A stretch of DNA of 64,000 nt from contig CAWGCL010000012.1 of the NCBI GenBank assembly GCA_963820995.1, forward strand, positions 124,001-188,000, given 5' to 3'. Positions 51,901 to 62,353 of the stretch are shown in pieces. The notes beneath the pieces were generated by a model. The model made no database searches and had not been told where the DNA came from. It saw only the letters and a program-made list of their open reading frames with translations. Numbering within the stretch: position 1 is the first letter of the stretch; every line of letters starts with the position of its first letter. The DNA is from JAGTVG01 sp963820995 (GTDB taxonomy: Bacteria > Bacteroidota > Bacteroidia > Cytophagales > Cyclobacteriaceae). Made by a program: the position numbers and the translations under genes.

Positions 51901-54057
51901 ATGAAATCGATGAAATTCAACCTTTATACAAACTCTCTGGTAATAATTCTATGTCTTCTGTCTACGCTATCGTGCGAGCAAAAAAAAGCAAACGATGCAA
52001 TTGATGATGAGGCCCTTTCTGATGAGAATCGCAATGCTGAGTGGCTCGCTTATGGGCGCACACACAATGAAAGACGGTTTAGTCCACTGGAGGATATCAA
52101 TGTTAATAACATTTCTGACTTAAGTGTAGACTGGTATCTAGACTTACCAAATGATATTGGCCTGGTATCTACACCACTTGTTGTTGATGGTATATTATAT
52201 TTTACCGGGACCATGAATATTGTAAGGGCGGTAAATGCTGTTACCGGGGAACTGATTTGGGAATACAACCCAGAGGTTGCAAAAACCATCGGAAACACAA
52301 GGCAGGTGGGTTGGGCACATAACCGGGGATTATCCTTTTACAAAGGAAAGGTTTTTACAGCAACCTGGGATGGAAGGTTGATTGCAATCAATGCTAAAAC
52401 TGGAAACGAGATATGGACAGCGGTGACTTTTGATCCGGAAAGGGCATTGTATATAACTGGGGCCCCTAAGGCATTCAAGGATAAAGTAATCATCGGTAAT
52501 GGCGGCACTGAAAATGGTCCGACACGTGGATTTGTCACAGCATATGATACTGAGACTGGTAAGGAGGCTTGGAAATTTTATATTGTCCCGGGAAATCCTG
52601 CGTATGGCTTTGAAAATGAAGCCATGGAAATGGCAGCCAAAACATGGACAGGTGAATGGTGGAAGCATGGTGGAGGTGGGAATGCCTGGCATGGGTTTAC
52701 CTATGATCCCGACCTGGATGTTTTATATATAGGTACTGGAAATGGATCGCCATGGAATCGGAAGATTAGAAGCCCCGAAGGTGGTGACAACCTGTTCCTC
52801 TGCTCTATTGTTGCATTAGATCCCGATACAGGCGATTATTTATGGCATTATCAAACCACCCCGGGAGAAAGCTGGGATTATAATTCTAATATGGATATTG
52901 TACTGGCTGATTTAACCATTGATGGAGAGGTCGTTAAAGCACTACTGCATGCACCGAAAAATGGATTTTTCTATGTCATTAACAGGGAAACCGGTAAGCT
53001 CATATCTGCTGAACCTTTTGTAGAAACATCCTGGGCTTCCCACATTGATATGGAAACCGGCAAACCGGTGGAAATCGAAGGAGCCAGATATGATAATGGT
53101 CCTGTTGACCTCACACCTAGTCCCTGGGGTGCACATTCATGGCAATCAATGTCCTACAATCCACAAACTGGATTGGCGTATATCCCGACTCAACATCATG
53201 CTGTGAAGTTTTCCGACGAAGGGATGGATCTTACATCCTGGCGGTCGGTCGAATATGGAGGTGGTACAGGAGTGGGATTGGCTGAGGTTGATAACCAGCC
53301 CAGGCCCTATCCGGCGTCTTTACAAGCCTGGGATCCTGTCAAACAGGAATTGGCATGGTCTGTATCACAGAATGTTTTCTGGAATGCCGGCACCCTCACA
53401 ACTGGTGGCAACCTGGTATTTCAGGGCAGAGCCGATGGTAAATTTCTGGCCTATAATGCTGAAACAGGTGAAACCGTATGGACATTTGATGCCGGATTAG
53501 GGATATCAGCCCCACCCATCACCTATAAGATTGATGGCAAACAATATATCGCTCTGCTCGTGGGCTTTGGTGGAGGTTATGCCAGAGGAGGATGGGAAGC
53601 CCATAAATTAGGGTGGTCGTACCGGATGCATACACGAAGATTGATCACCTTTTCCCTTGATGGAGGTGTGCAAATGCCAGCTTTACCTCCTCCACATTAT
53701 CCGCGACCAATTGTTGATCCTAATTTTGAGGTTAATGAAGAATTGGCCCTGGTGGGAGAGCAATTGTACTGGGGTTGTTTCAATTGTCATGGAGGAGGTA
53801 TGTATGGCGGAGGTATGGCTCCCGACCTTAGAGCCTCTGCTATAGTCCTGGATAAGGCAGCATTTACTTCAGTTGTCAGAGATGGATCGAAAATTCAGAT
53901 GGGTATGCCTGCAAATCCGGAAATATCGGATGAGCATCTGGAGGCGTTGATGCATTTTATACGAAAAAGAGCAAATGAGTCTTTGAGCGAATATGAATCC
54001 CTGGTAAGTGATGTGGCTATGCTTCGAGAAACAGATAATGAAGAAATGGGGCATTGA
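51901..54057 (+). CDS. PQQ-dependent dehydrogenase with C-terminal heme c domain (quinohemoprotein type)
   Basis: Secreted quinoprotein of 718 residues with a lipoprotein signal (C25 in TLSC). Propeller W-motifs are seen throughout, for example VTGELIWEYNP, KTGNEIWTAV, ETGKEAWKFY, DTGDYLWHYQ and ETGETVWTFD. The GESWDYNSNMDIVLADL segment holds the region of the catalytic Asp of alcohol or sugar dehydrogenases. Near the C-terminus, C626-F-N-C629-H630 forms one heme c site, with methionines such as those in IQMGMP as possible distal ligands. The heme would pass electrons from the quinone to the respiratory chain. The substrate could be an alcohol or an aldose. PQQ synthesis genes are not in the window. 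Confidence 0.9.
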   Translation: MKSMKFNLYTNSLVIILCLLSTLSCEQKKANDAIDDEALSDENRNAEWLAYGRTHNERRFSPLEDINVNNISDLSVDWYLDLPNDIGLVSTPLVVDGILYFTGTMNIVRAVNAVTGELIWEYNPEVAKTIGNTRQVGWAHNRGLSFYKGKVFTATWDGRLIAINAKTGNEIWTAVTFDPERALYITGAPKAFKDKVIIGNGGTENGPTRGFVTAYDTETGKEAWKFYIVPGNPAYGFENEAMEMAAKTWTGEWWKHGGGGNAWHGFTYDPDLDVLYIGTGNGSPWNRKIRSPEGGDNLFLCSIVALDPDTGDYLWHYQTTPGESWDYNSNMDIVLADLTIDGEVVKALLHAPKNGFFYVINRETGKLISAEPFVETSWASHIDMETGKPVEIEGARYDNGPVDLTPSPWGAHSWQSMSYNPQTGLAYIPTQHHAVKFSDEGMDLTSWRSVEYGGGTGVGLAEVDNQPRPYPASLQAWDPVKQELAWSVSQNVFWNAGTLTTGGNLVFQGRADGKFLAYNAETGETVWTFDAGLGISAPPITYKIDGKQYIALLVGFGGGYARGGWEAHKLGWSYRMHTRRLITFSLDGGVQMPALPPPHYPRPIVDPNFEVNEELALVGEQLYWGCFNCHGGGMYGGGMAPDLRASAIVLDKAAFTSVVRDGSKIQMGMPANPEISDEHLEALMHFIRKRANESLSEYESLVSDVAMLRETDNEEMGH

Positions 54058-54112
54058 TTTGTATGTATTTGTACAAAGTAAGAGTTAATTTTATTTAAAC
54101 AATCTAAATTAT

Positions 54113-55132
54113 ATGACCGATAAAACCAATCATCAATGGTGCTTGTCCTCACGCCCAGCAGGTCTGACGAAGGAATCTGACTTCAAATGGAAGGAAACAG
54201 AATTAAAAAATATAACTGATGGGCAATTGCTTGTCCGCGTTATATACTTATCGATCGATCCTACCAACCGTGGCTGGATCAGAGAAACGGAATCTTACCT
54301 CCCACCTGTGCAGATCGGGGAAGTCATGCGGGGTATAGCGATAGGCGTAGTTGAAGAATCGAAAAATACTAATTTTGTGGCTGGTGATATCGTACAGGGT
54401 ATGCTCGGCTGGCAAGAATACTTTATTTCCAATGGAGAAGGATTGACCAAATTACCAAAAGATCTGCCTGTTCCGCTAACCGCCCATTTTGGGCTATTTG
54501 GGCATATTGGATTGTCAGCTTATTTTGGGCTTTTGGACATAGGTAAACCTAAACCAGGTGAGACACTGGTGGTTTCTGCAGCTGCAGGCGCCGTTGGCTC
54601 GCTAGTCGGCCAGATCGGCAAGATCATGGGCTGCAGGGTCGTCGGTATTGCCGGTACGGATGAAAAGTGTCAGTGGCTTACTAATGAGCTTGGTTTTGAT
54701 GCGGCAATCAACTATAAAACCGAATCAGTATTCAGAAGACTTAAGGAATATTGTCCAGATGGTATCGATGTTTATTTTGACAATGTCGGTGGCAAAATCC
54801 TTGATACAGTACTCGCCTTGATCAATATAAAGGCAAGGATTGTAATTTGTGGCTTAATATCTCACTATAATGCTGAAAAGCCGGTTCCTGGTCCCTATAA
54901 TTATGGTAATATCCTCATTAAACGGGCAAGGGTGGAAGGATTTATCGTACTGGATTATTTTGACAGGGCTGAAGAAGCGATTACAAAGCTCGCCGGATGG
55001 TTCGCGGAAGGTAAGATCAATTACCGTGTGGATGTTGTTGATGGTTTAAAGAATGCACCGGAAACAATGAACAGGTTGTTTGATGGTTCTCATTCAGGGA
55101 AATTGATAGTTCAGGTATCTGAAGAATCTTAA
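54113..55132 (+). CDS. NADP-dependent MDR-family oxidoreductase
   Basis: Medium-chain dehydrogenase/reductase of 339 residues, of the zinc-independent group with leukotriene B4 12-hydroxydehydrogenase, prostaglandin reductase and curcumin reductase. Visible are the YLSIDPTNRGWIRETESYLPPVQIGEVMRG substrate-side part (cited by SIDPTNRGW), the AAAGAVGSLVGQIGKIMG nucleotide-binding loop near residue 157, and FDNVGGKILD near residue 223. It is cytoplasmic and reduces activated C=C bonds using NADPH. It starts 55 bases after the PQQ dehydrogenase gene, so the two may share a transcript, though a metabolic link is not evident. Confidence 0.9.
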   Translation: MTDKTNHQWCLSSRPAGLTKESDFKWKETELKNITDGQLLVRVIYLSIDPTNRGWIRETESYLPPVQIGEVMRGIAIGVVEESKNTNFVAGDIVQGMLGWQEYFISNGEGLTKLPKDLPVPLTAHFGLFGHIGLSAYFGLLDIGKPKPGETLVVSAAAGAVGSLVGQIGKIMGCRVVGIAGTDEKCQWLTNELGFDAAINYKTESVFRRLKEYCPDGIDVYFDNVGGKILDTVLALINIKARIVICGLISHYNAEKPVPGPYNYGNILIKRARVEGFIVLDYFDRAEEAITKLAGWFAEGKINYRVDVVDGLKNAPETMNRLFDGSHSGKLIVQVSEES

Positions 55133-55291
55133 AACACTTGAAAGATATTAAAGAACACTAATCTAAGTTTATTTCCCTGTTTGTACCTGGCCACAAATTA
55201 AAATTCGTTTTATATTCCATTTCATTCAGAATGTTTAATAATTTAGGCATTGTTTGTTTATCCTACTTATACGAAAAATTAGCATCACACT

Positions 55292-56593
55292 ATGATAAGG
55301 AGAGAATTCATTAGAAAAACCTCATTAGCCGGTTTGGCACTCTCAAAACCAGCTGGGAGTTTCATAATTCCAACACAGACCAAAAAATACAGAACGGTAT
55401 TAATAGGCGCAGGCTGGTGGGGAAATAATATCCTTGGCGAAGCAATGGCTTCAGGGGCCTGTGAAATAGTTGGCATCTGCGATGTAGATGAAAACTTCGT
55501 AGAAAAAACAGCTGAAAGAGTTGAAAAATCTATGGGCAATCGTCCAAAGAAATATACAGATTACAGGGAGCTTCTAAGTGACCTTAAGCCTGATATTGCC
55601 ATCATTGCGACACCTGAACACTGGCATGCCCTTCAAACCATTGAAGCCCTGAAATCCGGTTGTCATGTTTATGTGGAAAAACCCATAGCGCATACTATCA
55701 ATGAAGGTAAAGCTATTGTTGCTGCACAGAAGAAATATGGCAAAGTAATCCAGGTGGGTTTGCACCGGCGAACTTCACCCCATATTATCAAAGGTCAGGA
55801 AATGTTGCGAACAGGTGCGGTGGGAGAAGTTAAAATGGTCAAAGCTTGTGTATATAGTCGTACGACAGAAACCATGGTGCAGCCTTTAGATGAACCACCT
55901 AAATACCTGGATTGGGATCTTTACCTGGGGCCTGCTGCTTACCAGCCTTATGAATCCTCAGTTCACCCAAGAGGATTCAGGAAGTATCTGAACATGACAA
56001 ATGGTACAATTGGCGACTGGGGAGTACATTGGATGGACCAGATCCTATGGTGGTCTGAAGAACAATATCCTAAAAAGATCTATTCTACAGGGGGCATGGT
56101 AAATCCTGGTTGTGGCTATGATGCACCGGATTATCAAACCGCTACATTTGAATTCGATAATTTTATCGTGGAGTGGGAACATAGGAGACTGGGAGGTTCA
56201 GGATCAGAAAAATCCCCGGTAGGAACCTATTTTTACGGCACCAAAGGTGTCCTGTTTATGGGTTTCTATGATGGAACGACTTTTTATCCCAACGACCGGG
56301 ATGAATCACCAATACATATTGACCATGGTATGCACGATCCTGACGGGCAAAACATAAAGGAATTATGGGAGGACTTTCTGGAGGCGATCGAAGGAAAGAA
56401 ACCGCCTGTCGCCGGGATCGAATCTTCTCACAGGGCTACTACAATGAGCCTCCTGGCCATGATATCTTACAAGACGGGGCGGCAAATACTCTGGGATGGG
56501 GAAACAGAGAAGATCCTGGATGATCCGGAGGCGCTTTCATTAATGCAAAGGGAATACAGAGCGCCCTGGATTTATCCTGAAATCAATATATAA
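55292..56593 (+). CDS. Gfo/Idh/MocA-family oxidoreductase with Tat-type signal
   Basis: NAD(P)-dependent oxidoreductase of 433 residues. The N-terminus has a twin-arginine-type motif (RREFIRKTSLAG). The dinucleotide loop is VLIGAGWWGNNILG, and the catalytic motif is YVEKPIAHTINEG with the conserved lysine. C-terminal signatures include GDWGVHWMDQILWW. It is more distant from the other two Gfo/Idh/MocA proteins of the window than they are from each other. Substrate is unknown; in this setting a glycoside or sugar derivative is likely. Confidence 0.9.
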   Translation: MIRREFIRKTSLAGLALSKPAGSFIIPTQTKKYRTVLIGAGWWGNNILGEAMASGACEIVGICDVDENFVEKTAERVEKSMGNRPKKYTDYRELLSDLKPDIAIIATPEHWHALQTIEALKSGCHVYVEKPIAHTINEGKAIVAAQKKYGKVIQVGLHRRTSPHIIKGQEMLRTGAVGEVKMVKACVYSRTTETMVQPLDEPPKYLDWDLYLGPAAYQPYESSVHPRGFRKYLNMTNGTIGDWGVHWMDQILWWSEEQYPKKIYSTGGMVNPGCGYDAPDYQTATFEFDNFIVEWEHRRLGGSGSEKSPVGTYFYGTKGVLFMGFYDGTTFYPNDRDESPIHIDHGMHDPDGQNIKELWEDFLEAIEGKKPPVAGIESSHRATTMSLLAMISYKTGRQILWDGETEKILDDPEALSLMQREYRAPWIYPEINI

Positions 56594-56721
56594 GATTTTC
56601 TTAATCCACTTGCCTGATTTCCCGCATCTAAAAATTAGCCATCAAGGCAAAGGAATTTTAGGATAGTTACAGGATCGAAATTATATTATCCTTTCAATGT
56701 AGCGGTCGCAAAAAGTGGTAC

Positions 56722-57870
56722 ATGGTGTTTAAAATAAAACAGAAACTTGCTAAATTAAAGTTTCTTCTGAAGATTGATTTAAACCGAAAACTCATGACAT
56801 CGAGATATAGATCCATTTACAATACATGGCTATTCCCAATGGCTGTCTGGCTGGTTATCTTTTTCATGTATTTTATATCAGTGTGGGGAATGCTGGATTT
56901 TATGTCCAATGGTATCTTAAAAGATTATCTCAGCTCATGGTATGTATACCTGGAACTATTTATGGGATCTATTCTCTTTGGTTTATTTTTCTCTTTAATT
57001 GACATGATATCGGATAGAACGTTTATCCGCAGGAAATCATTTGGTCTGATAATCCTGTTTAAATCTTTATTGTATCTTATCATGGTTTTGGTGGTGTTTT
57101 CCCTGGTATTCGGCACTTTTTATATCTTCCAACTTGGTCCTATGGAAAATCCTGAGAATATCTATGTATTATTGACCCCAAGGTTTCTTATTTCCTACAT
57201 GGCATACTTTTTATTTACCGTTCTTTTACTAAATTTTATCGTTCAGATAAACCGGAAATTGGGGCCTGGAAATTTGAGAAACCTCATTTTTGGGAAATAC
57301 CATAAACCCAGGGATGAGTATAGGATTTTTCTTTTCCTCGATTTAAAAGGATCTACTACCATCGCCGAACACCTGGGTCATAAAACCTATAGCAAATTTC
57401 TAAGGAATTGCTACCACGATTTGACCGATATAGTCATCAGGTATAATGCTGACATCTATCAGTATGTGGGCGACGAAGTGGTATTGAGCTGGAAGATCAA
57501 AGATAATGAACAGACTCTGAAATCAGTGAGCATGTATTTTGCATTTAAGGAAAGGCTTGAAAAGCGAAAAGAATTCTATTTGAAAAGATATGATACGCTA
57601 CCTGAATTCAAAGGTGGCATGGATCTGGGGGTAGTCACAGTAGCCGAAATCGGGGACATTAAAAGGGAGATTGCTTATCATGGAGATGTATTGAATACAG
57701 CTGCAAGAATTCAGGACCAGTGCAAAGTACTCAATAAAGACCTGCTGGTATCAGAGCATGTTGAAGAAAAACTGCTGACTTTAAATGGATTTAAAAAGGA
57801 ATTTATAGGCGATGTAAATCTTCGAGGGAAAGAAAAGGCTCTTAAGATCTACAGTCTTGATGAAGCCTAG
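56722..57870 (+). CDS. Membrane-bound class III adenylate/guanylate cyclase
   Basis: Cyclase of 382 residues. The first 175 residues contain four hydrophobic segments (about 33-55, 73-95, 106-130 and 150-172). The catalytic domain follows: FLFLDLKGSTTIAEHLG with the first metal-binding Asp, YQYVGDEVVLSW with the second, GGMDLGVVTVAEIGDI and HGDVLNTAARIQDQC. Both metal ligands and the transition-state Asn/Arg region are present, so it should be active. This and the cyclase at 35.6-37.7 kb give two cyclic-nucleotide synthases within the window, with unrelated sensory halves. Confidence 0.87.
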   Translation: MVFKIKQKLAKLKFLLKIDLNRKLMTSRYRSIYNTWLFPMAVWLVIFFMYFISVWGMLDFMSNGILKDYLSSWYVYLELFMGSILFGLFFSLIDMISDRTFIRRKSFGLIILFKSLLYLIMVLVVFSLVFGTFYIFQLGPMENPENIYVLLTPRFLISYMAYFLFTVLLLNFIVQINRKLGPGNLRNLIFGKYHKPRDEYRIFLFLDLKGSTTIAEHLGHKTYSKFLRNCYHDLTDIVIRYNADIYQYVGDEVVLSWKIKDNEQTLKSVSMYFAFKERLEKRKEFYLKRYDTLPEFKGGMDLGVVTVAEIGDIKREIAYHGDVLNTAARIQDQCKVLNKDLLVSEHVEEKLLTLNGFKKEFIGDVNLRGKEKALKIYSLDEA

Positions 57871-58036
57871 ATTGTTAATCATTTAAATACTCAGGACCAT
57901 CAAAAATTATTTTTATAAATTATAAGGTCTTTCATTCCATACTCAAAAGTTCGCAAATTACAGACTTATCTATTTAAGAATGTTGTTTTTAAGGATAATT
58001 CTCTATCTTAGAAATTACATTTTTTTAGAAAGCCTT

Positions 58037-60877
58037 ATGAAATATTTCAAGTTTTTTCTACTAGTATTTTTGTTTCTTAATTATGCCTGTGCACAAAAAT
58101 CCACAAACACGATCAACCTTGCCGGCACCTGGAATTTCAGGATTGATTCGCTTAATCAAGGGATAGATGGGGAATGGTTTAATCAAACCCTTCCGGAATT
58201 GGTTAAGCTGCCTGGATCTATGGCAGAAAACGGTAAGGGTAATGATATATCTGTGAATTCAAAATGGACTGGATCTATAGTAGACAGATCCTGGTTTAAG
58301 GATGAAAAATACGCCAGGTACAGGGAGGAAGGCAATATTAAGATCCCATTCTGGTTGCAGCCTGTAAAACATTATATAGGAGCTTCCTGGTATCAAAAGG
58401 AAGTAGAATTTCCCTCTGACTGGGAAGGGAAATATATTGAACTCACCCTGGAGCGGCCGCACTGGGAAACACAAGTCTGGGTAAATGATCAAAAGGTGGG
58501 AATGAAAAACACCCTTGGAACAGCACATATATATGATCTTACAGAAATTACAGAACCAGGAGCCAATCGCATTACCATCAGAGTAGATAATAGTATCAAG
58601 GATATCAATCCGGGTATAAATTCACATAGTGTTTCTGAACATACACAATCCAATTGGAATGGGATAGCTGGTGACATTTCACTAAACTCAAGCCCGACAA
58701 TTTTTCTGCAGGATCTTAAACTATTTCCCGACATAAAGAAAAAAGAAGTGGTTATTAAGGCCACGATTAGGAACAAAACCGGTAAGTCTCAAAAAGTAAA
58801 TATAGAAGTCCAGGCTCATTTAAAAGGTGGATCAGGTGTCGATGACATTCCTGCTTTGACTAAAGAGATTGAAATAACCGACAATAAGGAAATCGACATC
58901 AAATACCCAATGGGCGATTCCCCAAAGCTCTGGGATGAATTTCAACCGAATATATATTCAGTGAGCGTGATACTGGAATCTTCCGAAGGATCTGATCATA
59001 AAAAGAAAGACTTCGGCATGCGTGAATTCAAAGTACAAGGAACACAATTTGTCATTAATAACAGGCCTCTGTTTTTGCGCGGCACTCTGGAATGTGCCAT
59101 CTTTCCCAAGACAGGATATCCTCCTACTCAGGTAGATGAATGGAATCGGATATTAAAGATGGTCAAAGCATATGGATTAAACCATATGCGATTTCATTCC
59201 TGGTGCCCTCCGGAAGCAGCATTCGAAGCCGCAGATAAGCTTGGTGTCTATTTACAGGTGGAGTGTTCCAGCTGGGCGAATCAGGGATCTTCAATTGGCG
59301 ATGGAAAGCCAATCGATCAGTGGTTATACAAAGAGGCAGAACACATATTAAAGGCTTATGGTAACCATCCCTCCTTCTGCATGATGGCATATGGCAATGA
59401 GCCTGCCGGTAAAAACCAGTCTGAATTTCTGACTGAGTTCATTGGACAATTAAAAAAGGAAGATCCCCGCAGAGTATACACTGGCGCTGCTGGATGGCCC
59501 TATATTGAAAGTGTCGATTATTTCAATGCACCCGAAGCCCGCATACAGGGCTGGGGACAGGAATTAAACAGCATCATCAATAAAGAACCACCGCGGACAA
59601 ACTATGACTTTGAGGAAATCATTAAAAATGTGTCGATGCCTTATGTGAGCCATGAGATAGGCCAGTGGTGCGTATATCCTAACTTCAGGGAGATAGAAAA
59701 ATATGATGGTGTGCTAAAAGCCAGGAATTTTGAAATTTTTAAGGAAACGCTTGAGGAGAACCACATGGCACACCTGGCAGACAGTTTTCTTCTGGCTTCA
59801 GGAAAATTACAGGCTTTATGCTATAAAGCGGATATTGAAGCTGCTTTAAGGACAAAAGGAATGGCAGGATTCCAGCTTCTTGACCTGCATGATTTCCCAG
59901 GACAGGGTACAGCCCTTGTAGGGGTACTGGATCCTTTCTGGGAAGAAAAAGGATACATCTCCCCTGAGGAATACAGTCGTTTCTGTAATCAAACTGTTCC
60001 TCTTGCACGATTTAAGAAAAGAATTTTTACTACAGGAGAAAATATTGAAGCCAGTATAGAAGTAGCACATTTTGGACAAATGCCATTGGAAAATGTTCAG
60101 CCATCCTGGTCATTGGGTTCAGTTAATGGTGAAATAGTTGCAGAAGGTAAACTCCCTCAACAGGATATCCCAATTGGGAATGGCCTAAAGCTGGGTGAGG
60201 TTTCAGTTAGCCTGGAAAATTTTCAAAAAGCAGAGAAATTGAATCTGTCAGTCGAAATTGAAGGTTTTTCTAATAGCTGGGATATCTGGATTTATCCAGT
60301 ATTGGAGGGTGGGATTCTGGATGACCAGGATATCATGGTAGTTCGGGATCTAAATAAAAAAACCATAAAATTCCTGGAAGATGGTGGGAAGGTCTTGTTT
60401 ATTCCCCAAAAAGGGAGCTTAAAAGATGAATATGGTGGTGATATAGGTGTTGGCTTTTCAAGTATATTCTGGAATACCGCCTGGACAGGAGGTCAAAAAC
60501 CACATACCCTCGGCATATTATGTAATCCGGATCATCCTGCACTGGCTGAATTTCCTACCGAATACCATTCAAACTGGCAATGGTGGGATGCTATGACACA
60601 TTCCAACGCCATTAACCTGGAATCATTTTCGCCGGAACTAAAACCAATAGTACGTATCATCGATGACTGGTTTACAAACAGGCCGCTGGGCCTGATCTAT
60701 GAAGTAAAGATTGGGAAAGGCAAACTCATTGTATCGGGAATTGACCTAATGAAAAACATAGACGCCAGACCTGAAGCAGAGGGGCTTTTATATAGCATGT
60801 ACTCTTATATGCAAAGTGATGCGTTCAATCCGGAGATTGAACTTCAGATATCACATATATTAGACATGTATAAATAA
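58037..60877 (+). CDS. GH2 beta-glycosidase, secreted
   Basis: Glycoside hydrolase family 2 enzyme, about 946 residues from the ATG at 58037, which directly opens a signal peptide (ending NYACAQ). The frame extends to 57980 but without signal-like sequence. It has an N-terminal jelly-roll (WYQKEVEFPSDWEGK, LERPHWETQVWVNDQKVG), an immunoglobulin-like domain, then the TIM barrel with acid/base E455 in AYGNEPAG and nucleophile E540 in SHEIGQW. The C-terminal 250 residues form another beta-rich domain. It resembles beta-galactosidase, glucuronidase or mannosidase types, but specificity cannot be told. It is followed after 12 bases by GH39, forming a three-gene operon. Confidence 0.9.
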   Translation: MKYFKFFLLVFLFLNYACAQKSTNTINLAGTWNFRIDSLNQGIDGEWFNQTLPELVKLPGSMAENGKGNDISVNSKWTGSIVDRSWFKDEKYARYREEGNIKIPFWLQPVKHYIGASWYQKEVEFPSDWEGKYIELTLERPHWETQVWVNDQKVGMKNTLGTAHIYDLTEITEPGANRITIRVDNSIKDINPGINSHSVSEHTQSNWNGIAGDISLNSSPTIFLQDLKLFPDIKKKEVVIKATIRNKTGKSQKVNIEVQAHLKGGSGVDDIPALTKEIEITDNKEIDIKYPMGDSPKLWDEFQPNIYSVSVILESSEGSDHKKKDFGMREFKVQGTQFVINNRPLFLRGTLECAIFPKTGYPPTQVDEWNRILKMVKAYGLNHMRFHSWCPPEAAFEAADKLGVYLQVECSSWANQGSSIGDGKPIDQWLYKEAEHILKAYGNHPSFCMMAYGNEPAGKNQSEFLTEFIGQLKKEDPRRVYTGAAGWPYIESVDYFNAPEARIQGWGQELNSIINKEPPRTNYDFEEIIKNVSMPYVSHEIGQWCVYPNFREIEKYDGVLKARNFEIFKETLEENHMAHLADSFLLASGKLQALCYKADIEAALRTKGMAGFQLLDLHDFPGQGTALVGVLDPFWEEKGYISPEEYSRFCNQTVPLARFKKRIFTTGENIEASIEVAHFGQMPLENVQPSWSLGSVNGEIVAEGKLPQQDIPIGNGLKLGEVSVSLENFQKAEKLNLSVEIEGFSNSWDIWIYPVLEGGILDDQDIMVVRDLNKKTIKFLEDGGKVLFIPQKGSLKDEYGGDIGVGFSSIFWNTAWTGGQKPHTLGILCNPDHPALAEFPTEYHSNWQWWDAMTHSNAINLESFSPELKPIVRIIDDWFTNRPLGLIYEVKIGKGKLIVSGIDLMKNIDARPEAEGLLYSMYSYMQSDAFNPEIELQISHILDMYK

Positions 60878-60889
60878 AACTTTATCAAT

Positions 60890-62320
60890 ATGCGAAAGAT
60901 CTTGGCATACCTTTTTCTGCTAGTCATTTTGACGGTGGCATGTATAGACCCCGCGCCGGAATCTGTAATAGTAGATATTGATATAACCAAAACAAAAGGC
61001 GCCATCAGAGCTTTGAATGGTGGGAACCTGGGCCCTGTCTGTCATTTAAAAATGCTTGATATGACAGAAGAATTCATGGACCTGAACATACCGGTTATTC
61101 GTACCCATGATGTTCCCTGGTTCAGCATGCCCGCAGTAGATATCCATACAATATTCAAAGATTTCAGACTTGACCCCTATGATGAAAACAATTATGATTT
61201 TCGGCAGACTGACGATTACATTGCTTCTCTCATAGCAACAGGAGCAGATATAGTATACAGGCTGGGGGAAAGTATTGAACATTCTGAGAACAAATATCAT
61301 ATCAACCCTCCGGAAGATCTTGAAAAATGGGCGGCAATTTGCTCAGGAATTATACGTCACTATAATAAAGGCTGGGCCCAGGGCTACCATTATGATATAA
61401 AATACTGGGAAATTTGGAATGAGCCGGATATCCGCCCGGCGTGCTGGACCGGGACTGATGAAGAGTTCCTGGATCTTTACAAAACTGTAGCGCAAAAAAT
61501 AAAAAGTGAATTTCCAGAGGTAAAGGTTGGAGGTCCGGCAATGGCGCACCCGATCGATGTGCAGGATAGCATATCCATACCCACTGATTTTACAGATAAA
61601 TTCCTTTCGATGTGCAGGGACAACTCCATACCTCTTGATTTCTTTACATGGCATATGTATGGAGATGATCCCGTCAACTCAGGACATAGGCCCGGGCATG
61701 TTCGTAAAATGCTTGATGCATATGGGTTTACAGATACAGAAAGCCATATGAATGAATGGAATTATATCCCCGATAATAACTGGAACGCACTTATGATGGA
61801 GCAGGGTACCATTCGGAAGGAGGCTTATACAAAGCAGAGCGGAATACGGGGAGCGGCTTTTGTCGCCCAGGTGCTTATGTTACTTCAGGATCAACCAATT
61901 GATGTCGCAAATTTTTATACCACGACGGCCGGATTATTTGGAATTTTTTCTGAATATGGCGAACGTCAGAAAGCTTACTTTGCACTTAAGGCTTTTGCAG
62001 AATTGCTCGAAACACCGAAAAGAATAGCTTTAGAATATGATAAAGAAGATGGTCTGGTATTCTGTGCCGGGATAAATGAAGATCATTCTGAAATTTCTGT
62101 TATGTTGAGTAATTTCCATAAGGAAAATAGAACGTTTCAATTAAGATTCACTAATTCTGATTTTATGCTTCCATCACAATACGAGTTGTATGTTATCGAT
62201 GATTCAAATAATATGTCACTGGTTAAAGAAACATTGATTAAAGGAATCGATGAATTTCAGATCAAGGAGACGATGAACGGCCCTTCTGTCTTCCTGATAA
62301 AAATACGAAGTACCAGGTAA
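60890..62320 (+). CDS. GH39-type glycosidase lipoprotein
   Basis: Secreted clan GH-A glycosidase of 476 residues, lipobox TVAC (C18). N-terminal barrel strands are followed by IPVIRTHDVPW. The acid/base glutamate is E178 in YWEIWNEPDI and the nucleophile E289 in HMNEWNYIP, as in family 39 beta-xylosidases and related enzymes. The C-terminal 100 residues form a beta-sandwich-like tail. It is the middle gene of the GH2-GH39-sialidase-like unit, 12 bases after GH2 and 33 before the last gene, so the three products probably attack the same glycan. Confidence 0.85.
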   Translation: MRKILAYLFLLVILTVACIDPAPESVIVDIDITKTKGAIRALNGGNLGPVCHLKMLDMTEEFMDLNIPVIRTHDVPWFSMPAVDIHTIFKDFRLDPYDENNYDFRQTDDYIASLIATGADIVYRLGESIEHSENKYHINPPEDLEKWAAICSGIIRHYNKGWAQGYHYDIKYWEIWNEPDIRPACWTGTDEEFLDLYKTVAQKIKSEFPEVKVGGPAMAHPIDVQDSISIPTDFTDKFLSMCRDNSIPLDFFTWHMYGDDPVNSGHRPGHVRKMLDAYGFTDTESHMNEWNYIPDNNWNALMMEQGTIRKEAYTKQSGIRGAAFVAQVLMLLQDQPIDVANFYTTTAGLFGIFSEYGERQKAYFALKAFAELLETPKRIALEYDKEDGLVFCAGINEDHSEISVMLSNFHKENRTFQLRFTNSDFMLPSQYELYVIDDSNNMSLVKETLIKGIDEFQIKETMNGPSVFLIKIRSTR

Positions 62321-62353
62321 TCGATCACCGGATAAGATTTTAATTATTATGCG

